Under the pieces are notes generated by a model. That model did no database searches. It was not told where the DNA came from and was given only the letters and a program-made list of their open reading frames with translations. From NCBI GenBank assembly GCA_023079485.1, contig CM041084.1, positions 126,022,292-126,086,291 on the forward strand: a stretch of DNA of 64,000 bases, written 5' to 3'. The DNA is from Archilochus colubris. Lineage: Eukaryota > Chordata > Aves > Apodiformes > Trochilidae. Of this stretch, positions 52,119 to 64,000 are shown piece after piece; position 1 is the stretch's first letter; the number at the start of each line of letters is the position of its first letter. The translations under genes and the position numbers were made by a program.

Positions 52119-53539
52119 TTTTTAAAGCTTTTTTTGGTTATTTTAAAATTATTATTATTGCAGGAAAATACTTGATTCTGGTTCCTATGTGATGCATGCA
52201 GTGTTGGGGTTTTTTCCAAAGATGAAATGCAAAGGAGGAATTATTCTGAGCTCCTGTTTTTTACTAACATAATGCATCTTCTCTAAAGAGCAATTTGGGT
52301 ACTGTATCTATGAGTCTGACTTTCTAAATTACTTGCCTACCAACAAAGATTAAGCAATTTCCCTAGAAAATGGTGAATATTTTTGGGTGATGGTTAAAGC
52401 AAAGGATTTCCTCTGTCTTTCAACTTTAAACAATCTTAAAACTTCCAGTATAAAACCCTGAGATTATAAGTAGACTATTCCAGGTCTGGATGGGATGATT
52501 TTCTTCCTCACAAAACTGCTGTGCAGCTGAACTGATAAGATTTAGAGGAAACTGAAGGCAAGGATCGTGCTCTTGGACCTGGAGAGCTAAGCCTGAGTGC
52601 TCTAAGTCAATCCTAGCCTAGTAGAACAATTTACAAATCAAATTGGCTCATGCCCTTGTTGACCCTGGTATTATGACAATATGCACAGCCTGACATGAGG
52701 AACAAGAATGGGTATCATACAGTAGGGCAAAGCCAACATTCTCCTGGAAGATAAAAAAGGATGAGATAATAATGACTATCTCTGGTCTTGAATTTCTCTT
52801 CTCATACAGCTCTTCATTGTCTTTTCAGTTTTAATCCATAAAAAAGAGTTGCTGAAAATCTAAAAACTTAAGGAGAATTCTGAGTTTTTTTAATTTAAAA
52901 ATTATATCTTTTGTCCCTCCTGTATCTATTTGTATTCTGCTTTTGCCTTGATCTTGAAGCCTCTCTCCCTCCTTTGCACTTTCGTAAGGCTCCATACAAT
53001 CTTGCTGGTGTAAAATGGACCTGGTTTTCATGTAGTCTGGGCCTTGTAATTAGGACTTCGACTGCTTTTCTTTTAGAGTAGAGTGAATCAAATCTGACCC
53101 AGATTGACTACAATCAGACAGTTCTATCTTCTAGAAGTTGTCTGGAGAGCAGAGTTAAATGCTCCCCTTTTCTTTCCTGATGGAGAGTGTCTCAGCACAG
53201 AAATGTCTGACATTATACTTAGTTCTTTTGTTGCAAGTTTCAATAGAAAGGCTGGAGCCAGGAAGAGTTAAAGACCAGGCTATCTTAGTAGCAGTGATCT
53301 GCTTTTCTGTGGGATCCATGGTTAGCCCAGGGCTTTCCAGAAGAATTAAATTAGGGGCTTTGCTCATCTGTACTGAAGACTTAGGTATCCATGCACTATC
53401 TTAAATTCAAGGGCAGGGCAACCTGATATGCCAGACCTGGTTTCTTTATGCAATGAGGATAAATGGGAGCTGGATTCAAGCTGCCCTCTACAGCTATACA
53501 ATATAAGTGTTTAGCATGAGGTAATTCTTTCCTTCTCCT

Positions 53540-54077
53540 TTGCTCTTGTGAGACCCCACCTGGAGTTCTGTGTGCAGTTCTGGAGCCCCCAACAGAGGAA
53601 GGACATGGACACGTTGGAGTGAGTCCAGAGGAGAGCCACAAAGATGATCAGAGGGCTGGAGCACCTTTTCCATGGAGACAGGATGAGAGAGCTGGAGCTG
53701 TTCAGCCTGGAGGAGAGAAAGCTCCAAGAAACCTTATAGCATCCTTCCAGTACCTGAAGGGGCCTACAGAAAAGCTGAGGAGAGGATTTTATAAGGGCAT
53801 GTAGCAATAGGACAAAGGGGATCAGTTTCAAACTGAAAGAGAGTAGATTGAGATTAGATAATAAGAAGAAAATCTTGAGTGTGAGAGTGGTGAGACACTG
53901 GCACAGGTTGTCCAGGGAAGTTGTGGCTGCCCTCTCCCTGGAAGTGTCCAAGGCCAGGTTGGATGAAGCCTTGAGCAACCTGGTCTGGTGAGAGGTGTCT
54001 GTACCCATGCAGGGGGGATGGAACGAGATGGTCTTTCAGGTGCCTTCCAACCCAAACCATATTACTATTCTATGTAT
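53540..54077 (+). mobile_element. CR1 LINE 3' end, truncated
   Basis: It begins in the GAGACCCCACCTGGAGTTCT region that encodes the end of CR1 ORF2 and continues through GAGAGCCACAAAGATGATCA to GTGCCTTCCAACCCAAACCA and an ATTCTATG tail. No long intact frame remains on the sense strand. The 165-codon minus-strand open frame here is its antisense shadow. Confidence 0.9.
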
Positions 54078-57000
54078 TGGAGAATTTAACCATGGCCATG
54101 AAAGAGCAGGGCTGCCTTATACAGTCATGGGGCAGACAGTGATCAAGACAGTCAAAATACAGGAATTGCATTGTTCCTGGCAGCCCAGGCTTTCACTGAG
54201 CTGGATGTCACTGAGCTGGCACCACCGTGAAATGGGGTATGCCTCTTGCTGGTGACTGAGGAGGACATTTTTCCATCTTCACAAAGTATCTCAACTGTGC
54301 ACTCTCAACAAAACCCGACAGGCAGAAAACTACATCTAAGTGATACAATAATAAAAGTTGGGCAACACCTGGAAACAAAACCACAAAAGTATCACTTTTC
54401 CTAGCAAGTGGATTCAATTAATTGTTAATCACGTGTTCATTGAGTACAAGTCTCTTCCTCAATATCTTTGCAATTTCAATATGTGACATTAGCAGAAGTC
54501 AGCAATGAAAGCATTTCTCTTAAAGCAGCCTAAAATTCCTCTCTTTGACTTCAAACACAAACACTGTTGTTGCCCACATTTGTGTGTGACTGAGTATGAG
54601 AGAGCAGGGAAGTGTGAGTGACATTCTTTACCTGGTGTCAGTTTCTAGAACCTGAATTTATCCCTTTTTCATTCTTCCCGATTTATCAAGATGAAGGTGA
54701 CATCAGCTGTTGAAAATGTCTCAAAACTGTTGTTCTTTGGCAAAGAGTGAGTCATTCACAGCTAAGAATATGATTATCTTTCAAATTCTTTCCCCAAACA
54801 GTAAACAAGTGCAGTAGCAATATTGATTTTTCTGTTCTCTCTCTCTCTTCTTTTTTTTTTTTTTTTTTTTTCCTTCCCCTTCTGTTCTTTGCTTTATTTT
54901 AGCCTGCACAGCTTGGGGTTGATCAAGGAGTATGTCAAGCATTCACAAATCTTACAGAAGTTGACATGCTTTGTGGAAAGTCAGTGTGTCTTCAGCTTTG
55001 GTCCTGTTAAAAAACTTCAATAGGATGTGCAGAAAATTCCAATCTTTACATAAGCCTCAGTTGTAGCTTTTCACTCACCCCTTGAGGTGAGTCTTTAACA
55101 ACTGTACTTCCTGTTGAGATGCTTCTTTCCATGCTGTAAGTTTGGATTTGGGTTCTGAGTTTACCACAGACATGTTATAAACAGCCCAACCTCAGTACTA
55201 TGGTGAAGCTGAGTCCTCCAGGTCCAGTTAAAGCTTCAGTAGGAAAGAGCCTGGGTCTGCTAACATCCCAGCCTTGCAAGTTTATAAATATTCCTCTGCA
55301 CATTTATTACTTAGTCTTTTCAGTAGCATTTACAGAGGTACCTGCCTAAGTACACAACAGGATAAAACATACACTGGAAGGGCCAAACCCAAGGCTGATC
55401 AGATTTAAAAGCTCTCTTTTGAGACGTATGGGAAGCCAATAACCAGGAACTTCACAGCATAGCCCAGCAGCTATGTTTAATAATATCATATCTGCCCTGA
55501 TGAAGCCATTTCTCCACCAAATTCTGTAGGAGTTTTTGCAGCTTAGATTATGCTTAGAAAGTGGATTTGTTTTGTAGATAGTAGTGATTTCAGATGAAAT
55601 ATTTATCCCTACAGCAAAGAATTTAACTTCATTAATGACACACAAAAAACTTTTTACTTCCATGGAAAGACAGTAGAATAGCTTAAGTGAAATATTTGAT
55701 GACTGGTTATGTTTTATGACATACTGAAATAAAGTAAAAAATTCCTTAAATTTGTGTCTACTGAGCTTTAAGTTGGCTGCAGAATGATTTTCTAAGTCTG
55801 TGTGTTGGGAGGCTTTAAATATTTATATTTATAAATTTTACAATTAGCTTTTGTCTCTAGCTGAAGTTAGTCATTTTTAAAAACTATTTAGGAACTTAAG
55901 CCACTTCATCTTTAAAAACTGTATTTTTGAGTACATAAATTGATCACCTAAAAGTTAATCTAGCTCTGTGTTAGCTGGTCTAATGCATTCACCACAGGGA
56001 GTTTTTGAATCACATCCAGTTTTTTTTAGTGAGTGATAGGCTAAGCCCAAAGGTTTGAATGCAAACCACACCTTATGTTTTTAAAGGTTCTTATCTGGAT
56101 GAGATTTGGTGTTACTACCATCAAACTCCCTTGTGAAATGAAGCTATTACTGAACATGGAGATTGAACTGAGCATCTCAAAGGATTTTCAATGTTACATC
56201 AGTATGAATGATACTAAGCCAAAATTGGCTTTTGCCAGTTCTAAATAAAACTTGTAGCAGGAAATCCCTATTGCATACTGCATCAACTGAGAAGTCAATA
56301 AACTGAATTTGCAAGACATTCAATGTACAAAAGGATCAATGTCTCCTTGGGTTCTTACCAGTTTCTTTTGGCAAGACACTCCTAGTACTTAAATGCCTTT
56401 AACCTTCACTGTAGCCATTACATTTTTCTAATATGGAATCTATGGGATGAAGATACTTAAAATAGATAAGGTGGGGTCTCAAGTTTTGCTTAGGCAAATA
56501 GGGAATGAGGACTAAATTTGACTACAATGATAGATAAAATGTCTTAGGGTAAAATGTTTAGCTAGAAAACTGACATTTTTTTTTTCAACTTGCTCATTAA
56601 TAAGGACCCAAGTTCAGGAGAATGATGAACTATTAATCTTCACTCTCCAAGATGACAGACTCTGACTCTCATGAAGTCTATGAAGATAGGAATGAGGGAC
56701 ACCAAAGTTAGACCAGTGTGTTTTGGTTACTGGATCTCTCAATGCATGGTGCAGGAGATTCAAGGATGAACAGATGTGGACAGCAGGGAGCTTGAATCAC
56801 TGAGCCTCAGTCTTAATGACTTCTAATTGCTCAACTACACTTCTGTATTTTGTTTTTAATGAACACTTCATATGCAGCTACTTTATGGACCACCTTTGCT
56901 TTTGCTGCACATCTGTAAAATGGACTATATTATGGATGGCCTATAAAATGGACAGACTATATTATTGTAGACTCCTCTCCAAATACCAGCTAGGGTAAAG

Positions 57001-60000
57001 GTGAAAAGACCCAGGACTGATGACCAGCAGACTCTGGGCTCTTCCACTTTGCAATTGGACAAAAATCTATGGGCATTTCCAGAATTTGAGTCACATTGCA
57101 GAGGTACCCTTCTCTGATGATAAACAATATTGGGGAAAAATATACAGAAGGGACAGATGTGTCATATTTTCTCCAAGATCTCTCCAGCTTTCTGAAATTT
57201 GAGACTCAAGTATTTCCTGAACCAGGATGTCTAAGTACTTCAAGTGGGTTTTTCTTTTATTATCTATAAACCTATATTGCGTGGAAATAGTCTAAAATCT
57301 GGAGACTGCATCTGTCTTCACTGAGCATCAGGAGCAGCCTGCAAGTCATTCACACAGGAAAATAATTTAAAAGCACCCACCCATATAACTCCCATTGAAA
57401 CCAACATCTGTCTGTGGTACCTGGAGCAGTGATCTGCCTGTCCCACCCCTCCTGCACTTGGAGCTGCCTTGAAGACAGATTGCTTGAAAGCACAGCACAT
57501 GGTTAGGGGATGGGAAAGTTGGGATGCTTGAGTGGATCGCTGTGCTCCAGCTGCATCGGAGGCCAGCTTTCCAAACTTTCACGTTTGGTTTTCCACATTT
57601 TCTTGGGGCAGCAATCAACACACAAATCTACAAATATCAATGGCATCTAGGGTCCCAAGGATCTCATCCTGATCTGCCCTCTTTGAAGCACAGAAGATAA
57701 TTTTCCCTTTTCTGTAGGTGTATGCACTGGTAAGGCACCCAGCTATTATAGCGACAGGAGGAGACAGAATGGAAATCCTAGATCCCAAATCCATTTTAAA
57801 ATATACAAGCTTGTACCTCAGCAGCATTATGGATACATCTGTGGCACTAATTAATTTACCTCACAAATCTTCAAGGACATCTCAAACCCTAACCACTCTA
57901 TGATGAATGAAGTAAATTGTTTTACCATCTCATTTAATGTTCCTGCACAGTTCTTTGTGCAATGAAGAGAAACTTTGTGATCCTCTGCGGCTTTCAAATA
58001 AAAAGAAAAGAGGAAATTCCTCTTGCATTTTCCTTTTCTCAAAGGTTGGTCTTGACATGTGTTTCCTCAATGCTAGCTCTCTTGAAGTTAGAAGTGTTGA
58101 GAGTTTCTATTTCATTTTCCTTTCCTGTTAGTAAATAAGATTACATAAAGATGAACACGATTCCCTTGAGTCTGTCCCGCAGTGCCTGGTTCCTTGCTTC
58201 TGCATCATAAAATATCACATTTCGGTCATTATGGCTGTCTCTTACTAGTCTATTTTTGTGCAGGTTATTTGGGGACATCCCCAAGTCTTTGCTTTCTGCT
58301 GCCCAATTTAGCCCCAGCTTCAGTAGTGAAAATTTTGAGGGTCAGGGAAGGATTTTTTTACACTTAGCAGTTTGTGACATAGCTTGCAATTTTCACAAAG
58401 CCTAAATCAGAAGGAAAGGCAAAATAAGCCATTTACCAAACTTCTTCCATCTCTTGGGGTCTCCCATTTCACAAGAGAAGGGACCTAATGCAATCTAAGA
58501 CTGGAAACTTTGAAAGAATATCCAAAGTAGCAGTGATTTCCAGCAGACAAATTATCTCACTATAGGACAGTCAAAATCACACAGTTTTGTAAGTATTTTA
58601 CAAGTCACTCTGTTTTGGGTGCTTCAATGTCTTTTACGACTGAGACCTTTAAGTATTCAGCACTGTATGTGGTCACAGTCAGTTTTGTAAGAGAATGCTC
58701 AGTGCTGGAAAACTGTAAAGGCCTCTCCCAGATCTATGGAAACAAACTGGATTGTGGGAAACAATAATTAAATATTGGCTCAAACAAATACTTAATGTGA
58801 AATAACAAAACATTGCCTGTTAATTTATAATGCAAGAACAAGTAGTTTTGCCTAATGTCAGCAAAACCATGAGAAGGCACTGAAGTATTGAGGAGAAAAT
58901 TCATTTAGCTAAATTTAGAACCTCCTCAAAATGACAGAAACTCCTATTAACTTCAATAGAACCAAGATTTAATGCACAGCTCCTAAATTTAGAACAGAAC
59001 TTGAAGCATTTATGATTAGCAAAATGGAAGCTCTAAAATGATGGTAACAGCTTTATTTATTTGCCTGCTAACTTTTGTTCCTCTGTAATGTGAACAATAA
59101 TTAATTAGAGGAGTAGTTCATCTGTTTCCCAAGCTATTTTCTTAAATCTTGAGATTTTTGAGGGAAGATTCCCCAAACCTTGTATTGCAGACAGAATTTT
59201 AGTGTGCTTCTTGCCTCAGTCAGTGGTAATCTTTCTTGAAAAATCTTTTGATTTTCAAACAGCTGATGATAGCCTGTTCCCTGCTCCAAAGTAGAGAAAA
59301 AGACATAGATTCTTCCTTTGTTGGTGTGAGAAAAATGTAGATGTACATTTTCGTTTATTCATGCCTGGCTTCCACCCAAACACTACAAGGGATTTCTTGT
59401 TTCCTCCATCAATTGTAAACCAGAATGGGCTTGTATCTTCGTCCTTTTGAAAAGACAGCTGTCAGGCAAATGGTTTCACCAAAAAAAAAAAACCAAAAAA
59501 AAGCTTGTGAATACTCTGCAGTCAGCTTAATCTGTACATCCACAAACTGTGAATTGTGCAGAACTGGATCTCTGTCAGCTGACCTTTTGGAGGCAGAACC
59601 ATTACCTTCAATTAAGAAAGCACAATCACAAACAGAAAACCTGCTGAGTGGCCTGGATGCAATTTCACCACCTTTGGGGCTTTCTGTGGGGGAATGAATT
59701 CAATAGGAAGGCTTTGAATGGGTCAGTGAAACTTTGAGTTTTCAGGGTCGAGCCAAGTCATATCAAAGACTGACTGGGTAATTGTGGTAACTTTGATAAG
59801 CTTTTCCTGAATCTTATTTCATTAGTGAAATTTTATTAGGACATTTTGTGACCATAATAGCAAGTATCTAAAATGCCCTCCTATCTCATCTAAACCTTAT
59901 GCAGTCATGTATAGTCCAAAACACTGCTCAGAGAAGGGGTAAACTGTCTCATTTTGTAGGTTGTGGTCTTCAATAGTAGATATATGGTCTTCACATATGG

Positions 60001-63000
60001 CTATCGGCAGTTTATAAGTAGTGACATCCATGCACTGTGTGCACACTTGCTGCCCTTAACACTGGCTGGATGTGAGATGAACCACAGGTGGATAAACACA
60101 TATGAAAAATTCAAGGTAATATTTGTCTCAAACCCACACAAGTATCTAATCTTAATATTTGTCACCCAGGAAGAGAACAAACTCACAGTCTTAAACCAAA
60201 TGACTGTCTGGAGAGCTGTATCTCCAGCATCATTCAGCAACACAAAGCCTGAAGAATATCTGTAAGAAACAAGGATGCCTGGCTGATGCTACTCTTTGTA
60301 TATCTTTCCGGATATCGCTCCTTAGTGTATTCTTCTTCCTACCATAATTTCTTCATTTCCAGGAAAAAAGTTGTTTAAAGATCTCTGGAGTAGAAAGTTG
60401 CACTTGGACTACAATATATTAATTCTCCAGCAATCTGTTGAGTTTCTGAATGTACTGATATTTTGGCTTCCAGAAGACCCTGTGGTAGAGTTCATCATTC
60501 ATGTTCCCATGTGAAAGAGAACTTCTTTGCATCTTAAGTGTGTTATTCAGTGTGCTGAAAAACACATTTTCCAAAAAAACAAAGCACTTCAAAATGGAAA
60601 ATTTCATACTAATTCTCTGAAAAAAAGGAAGCATCTTTCCAGGGAGCTACTGATTACCTGCTGATATGCAATTTGAACAAGGTTTATTGTGCCAAATTCA
60701 TCCTCTTTCTAATTTAATGCCTGGTGTTCTCTGGGATACATCTAATTTGGGGATATCTTGTGCTAGCAAAATCAAGACCCATGCAGAACTGTCTCATAAA
60801 TAACTCAGAATTCCCTCATTCTCTGGTCACTATACCTACCTAATTTGCCAGGGTGTTCAGAAGCTGCTGAATGATGGTTTCCTTTGCCATGGTAAACTGA
60901 GAAGAAGATTAGCCTCTAGCAAGGTCTGCCACATGCTGACTGGGAAAATGAAGCTTTCAGAAGTTTCCTTTGTCCTTCGCTCGCCACCCACCCTACCCCA
61001 CTTTCCAGAACACAGCAAGAGTTTCTCTTTTTTTTGTAAAGTGATAAAGTAGGTTTTTTGTCATCCTATCCTTCTCCATATGCTTCTTTTAGCATAAAAA
61101 TAATCCTCCAGCAGCTCTGCCTGTGTGAGTGAGCTCCTTTCAGCAACCTGGCTGAAAGGACATTTTCCCTTCTTCTCCAAATTGAATTATCCAAGTGTTT
61201 AAGAAAAGCTATTTTCTTAGGTAGAAGTTTGTTTGTTCTTGGTTTTTTTGCCTTCAGGAAGTGTCAAAAACCTTCAGCCTGTAGCACTCTTCAAGCTGGC
61301 TAAGGAGTGGTTTAGTTTTCTAATAATAGTTTCTGTGCATGAAATTAAGAAGTGCTGCTTTGTTGATGTTCTTTTTCTGAGAAACAAACAAACAAAAAGA
61401 GTTCTTCAGTCACCTTAGGATAGTTGCTCAAAAACAGATGCAGGGGCACTAACCACCTTTAACTATCTTGGGTTTGCATTTGACAGCACATCCCATCTGT
61501 GGGGGCTGAACACTTCTGAAGGCAGGTGTGAAGTGCCTTTAAAGTACCTTTCCTTCAAGGCCAGGATCAGAGTAAGACAGCAAACACCCCAGGCAGAGTC
61601 TCAGTTTCATTTCCCAGATAGGATGGCCCTGCACAGGCTGGGGCTTATGCAGGATGGTTTAGAAGTGCCTTCAATTTCAGGTGGCTGGAAAGAACCAGAT
61701 TTGATGGTAACACCTCTGCTCTACCTATCTTTATAAGCCTCCAACACTCCCAGGGTGTGTGGGGAGGAGACGAGCTGGAGATGGTTTTAGGTCCAGCTTT
61801 TCCTCTTCTACAAACCTTGAGTGGATGCCAAAGGAGCTGTGCCTTTCCCTTGTGGTTCATGGCTTCTTGCCATGACAGGGCCAAGCACTCATCTGGTTTC
61901 TGAACCAAGAGCAGAGCAGGGAAAGGGCAGAGTCTCTGCTTTGGATGCAGTTTGTTAGTTCCTTTCTGTGCAGTTCTGTCTGCCTGTGGATGTGCTAAGG
62001 AGTTCAGGGACTTTATAAACCCAGCATGCAAATGACTTTGCTAAAAAACCAGAGGAAGCTGTTACCCATGAATCTCTTTGAATGAATGAAAGACATGAAT
62101 GAAAGGGGAACAGGTTTCTTAGGGTTTTTGCAAGCCTTATATAAGTTTTGCTGTGATGGGGTTTCCCTGACACACTGTGGTATTACCTGTAGTATGGAGA
62201 ACCAGAGGAATTTGACTGTTTTTTAAGAAGTATTTTCACTCTTGACCCAAGACCCAAGGACGGCATCTCCCATAGTTCAGGGTTGCCAATGAGCCTCAGA
62301 AGTGCCTTTGTGGGAAGGAAAATGTATGTTGGCAAAACCCCCACCAAGCTGAAAGGGCCACGTTATTAATTGGGAGTAACCCTTAGCACATCCTGACCCC
62401 TAAATCACCCACAGGATGATTCCCAAAGGATGACCCCTGAATCAACCACAGTTCCTTTAGGAGCTATGTTCCTGCAGACCAACCTATGTTGTGCAGTTGA
62501 AGGATGGAAATGCCACAGGCCTGTACTTTTGCCCTAATTTCTTTTAAAATCAGATTCCCCAAAAGTGGGTGAACCAGTTCTGAAAGGGGTGCATAGAAGC
62601 ACTGCTCAGTGCTTCTAGACCACCAGATAATTTGATTTAGCCCATACTAGGAATGTACAGGTCTAAATTCCAGAAGGTGGTCTGCTTTGACTCAAAACTG
62701 GCAACATGTTTTAGACCTTGCACTTCTATCTGATGGAGAATCCAACACCTCTGAAAGTGCTAGAGCTCCTCTTCTTGCAGATAGAGGCTAGAGGGATCAC
62801 ATGTCATGGCATCTTGTTGCTTCTCCAGTTACCATGTACTTTGTCACCACATCAGTGTCCTACTGCAGAACAGGCTATTTATCAGGGGGTGCACCTGGAA
62901 TCCCCACCCCTACGAATGCAGAGAGCTGGGAATGAGCCAGGTGGATTAGGATACTCCTAAAACAAGCCACATTTCCCCACATAAGGATTTACTTATCACA

Positions 63001-64000
63001 GGAGATTACATTTCAGTCATGGGTGCCTCAGATACACTTCTAAGGGTTAAAGATCCAATTGCAAAGCAGGGAAAGGTACACACAGTCTCTAAAGCCAGAT
63101 CTGCTTGCTGACTTTGAGGAAAGATAGGGACAAAGTTAGCCACTGCAGACTTGTGAGCTTGGGTTACTTGGAGATCCATCAGTCTTTTGGTACATTTTGG
63201 AGCAACTGGAAGTCTTGCAGGACAAAGCATGTGATGAAGATAAGCATTCAGAAACACAGATGTGTTCCCTTCCTTCCTAAGACTCCAGCTGGCAAACCCA
63301 GCAGCTGGTGCCTTTCTCCCTGTTCCTTATGCTCTTGTAAATCCAGCCTGCAATTTTAGCCAGTTTCCTGTAGCTGACAGAAGACCAGCTCCACATCTAC
63401 CTTCCATTACATAGACCTTTCCAACTCATGCACTCCTTTTCAGCATAGGAACCAGCAACTTCCTTGAGTTACAGAATTAATACAGTACTTTCAATACAAT
63501 GGAATATTTAATATACTTCCTCTTGGAAAAAAACAAAACAAAACACAACACCCATCCAGTTATCTTTTTTTTTTCCTGGAAGATTTCTGGCAAAATATCC
63601 TCTGAAGTCTTTAATACTCTCCAGGCTTGAATTAAAAAAAAAACAAATCAAAACCAACCAACAAGCAGAAAACCAAAAATTAGAAAACAAACATAAAAGC
63701 AGTAGCTTTTTTCCTTTCCTTAGGAATGGAAAATGTTCTGCTGCTGCTCATGCTCCCCCAGGAACTCATTGTACTGTGAGGTATGCTTAGACCTTGACAG
63801 GGATGGAGAGTAGATGAACAGATTAATTGCTTTCTTTCGCCCTTGTTGAGACTTCTCTCTAATATATTTTTTGTATTCATAGTTTGTTTTTCATGCTCAT
63901 TATGACTGAAAGGTTGCAGCAGAAATATTTTGAAGGTATTTGGACAGCCATGCTGAGCTGACAGTTTTATGAAGACTGAACAAAAGAGAGAGATTTGTTT
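54078..64000. other. Intergenic region, no gene recognised
   Basis: AT-rich sequence with a CT/poly-T tract at 54.8 kb and A-rich runs at about 59,480, 63,529 and 63,632. Open frames are all short, the longest being 128 codons at 61,645-62,031 on the minus strand, without recognisable motifs. Confidence 0.55.
54835..54871. repeat. CT run and poly-T tract
   Basis: A CT-rich run (54,835-54,850) passes into about 21 T (54,851-54,871). It resembles the CT/poly-T composite at 22.65 kb. Confidence 0.9.

Larger units (their letters stand above)
45546..53539. other. Intergenic region, no gene recognised
   Basis: It contains the 147-codon minus-strand open frame at 45,775-46,218 (low-complexity, including an RHRHRHR run), the TG/TA microsatellite, poly-A/T runs and a GTTT repeat. 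No protein family, RNA gene or transposon was recognised. Confidence 0.55.

Noticed and set aside
53511..54008. 165-codon minus-strand open frame
   Set aside because: It runs antisense through a CR1 3' end; the same kind of antisense frame appears opposite the 28-kb copy.
1..64000. Prokaryotic-type systems, CRISPR arrays, tRNA or rRNA genes
   Set aside because: No regularly spaced repeats, operon-like gene packing or cloverleaf-forming sequence was recognised; all signals point to avian nuclear DNA.

Overview
This is vertebrate nuclear DNA, almost certainly from a bird. It is AT-rich, intron-rich and mostly non-coding. It carries several truncated CR1 LINE copies of the kind that dominate avian genomes, and its one identifiable protein-coding gene matches avian calbindin-D28k almost residue for residue. 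At least one residue (Thr69) differs from the chicken protein as I remember it, so a bird other than chicken is likely. I cannot name the species.

Layout. Positions 1-4,700 are intergenic DNA downstream of the gene, with a possible 3' end of a plus-strand neighbour near 500. Positions about 4,970-23,690 hold CALB1 on the minus strand. All eleven coding exons can be placed with canonical GT/AG junctions, and they join to exactly 789 nt, which is 262 codons plus a stop. The gene has a TATA-like promoter inside a CpG island at its right end and a long 3' UTR with several AATAAA signals at its left end. Positions 24,000-64,000 are upstream DNA in which I find no convincing gene. This stretch holds two sizeable CR1 copies (27.8-28.9 kb and 53.5-54.1 kb), a possible LTR fragment near 45.4 kb, simple repeats, and unremarkable AT-rich sequence.

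The product is a cytosolic, six-EF-hand calcium buffer and sensor. Four EF loops (1, 3, 4 and 5) look competent for calcium; EF2 and EF6 are degenerate, as is known for this family. The most useful second looks are an in-frame open 5' leader upstream of the CALB1 start, the string of possible polyadenylation signals, two separate dimeric 41-42 bp tandem duplications in introns 2 and 3, the poly-T tract in intron 2, and the unidentified LTR-like block. I found no evidence of a novel multi-gene system in this window.
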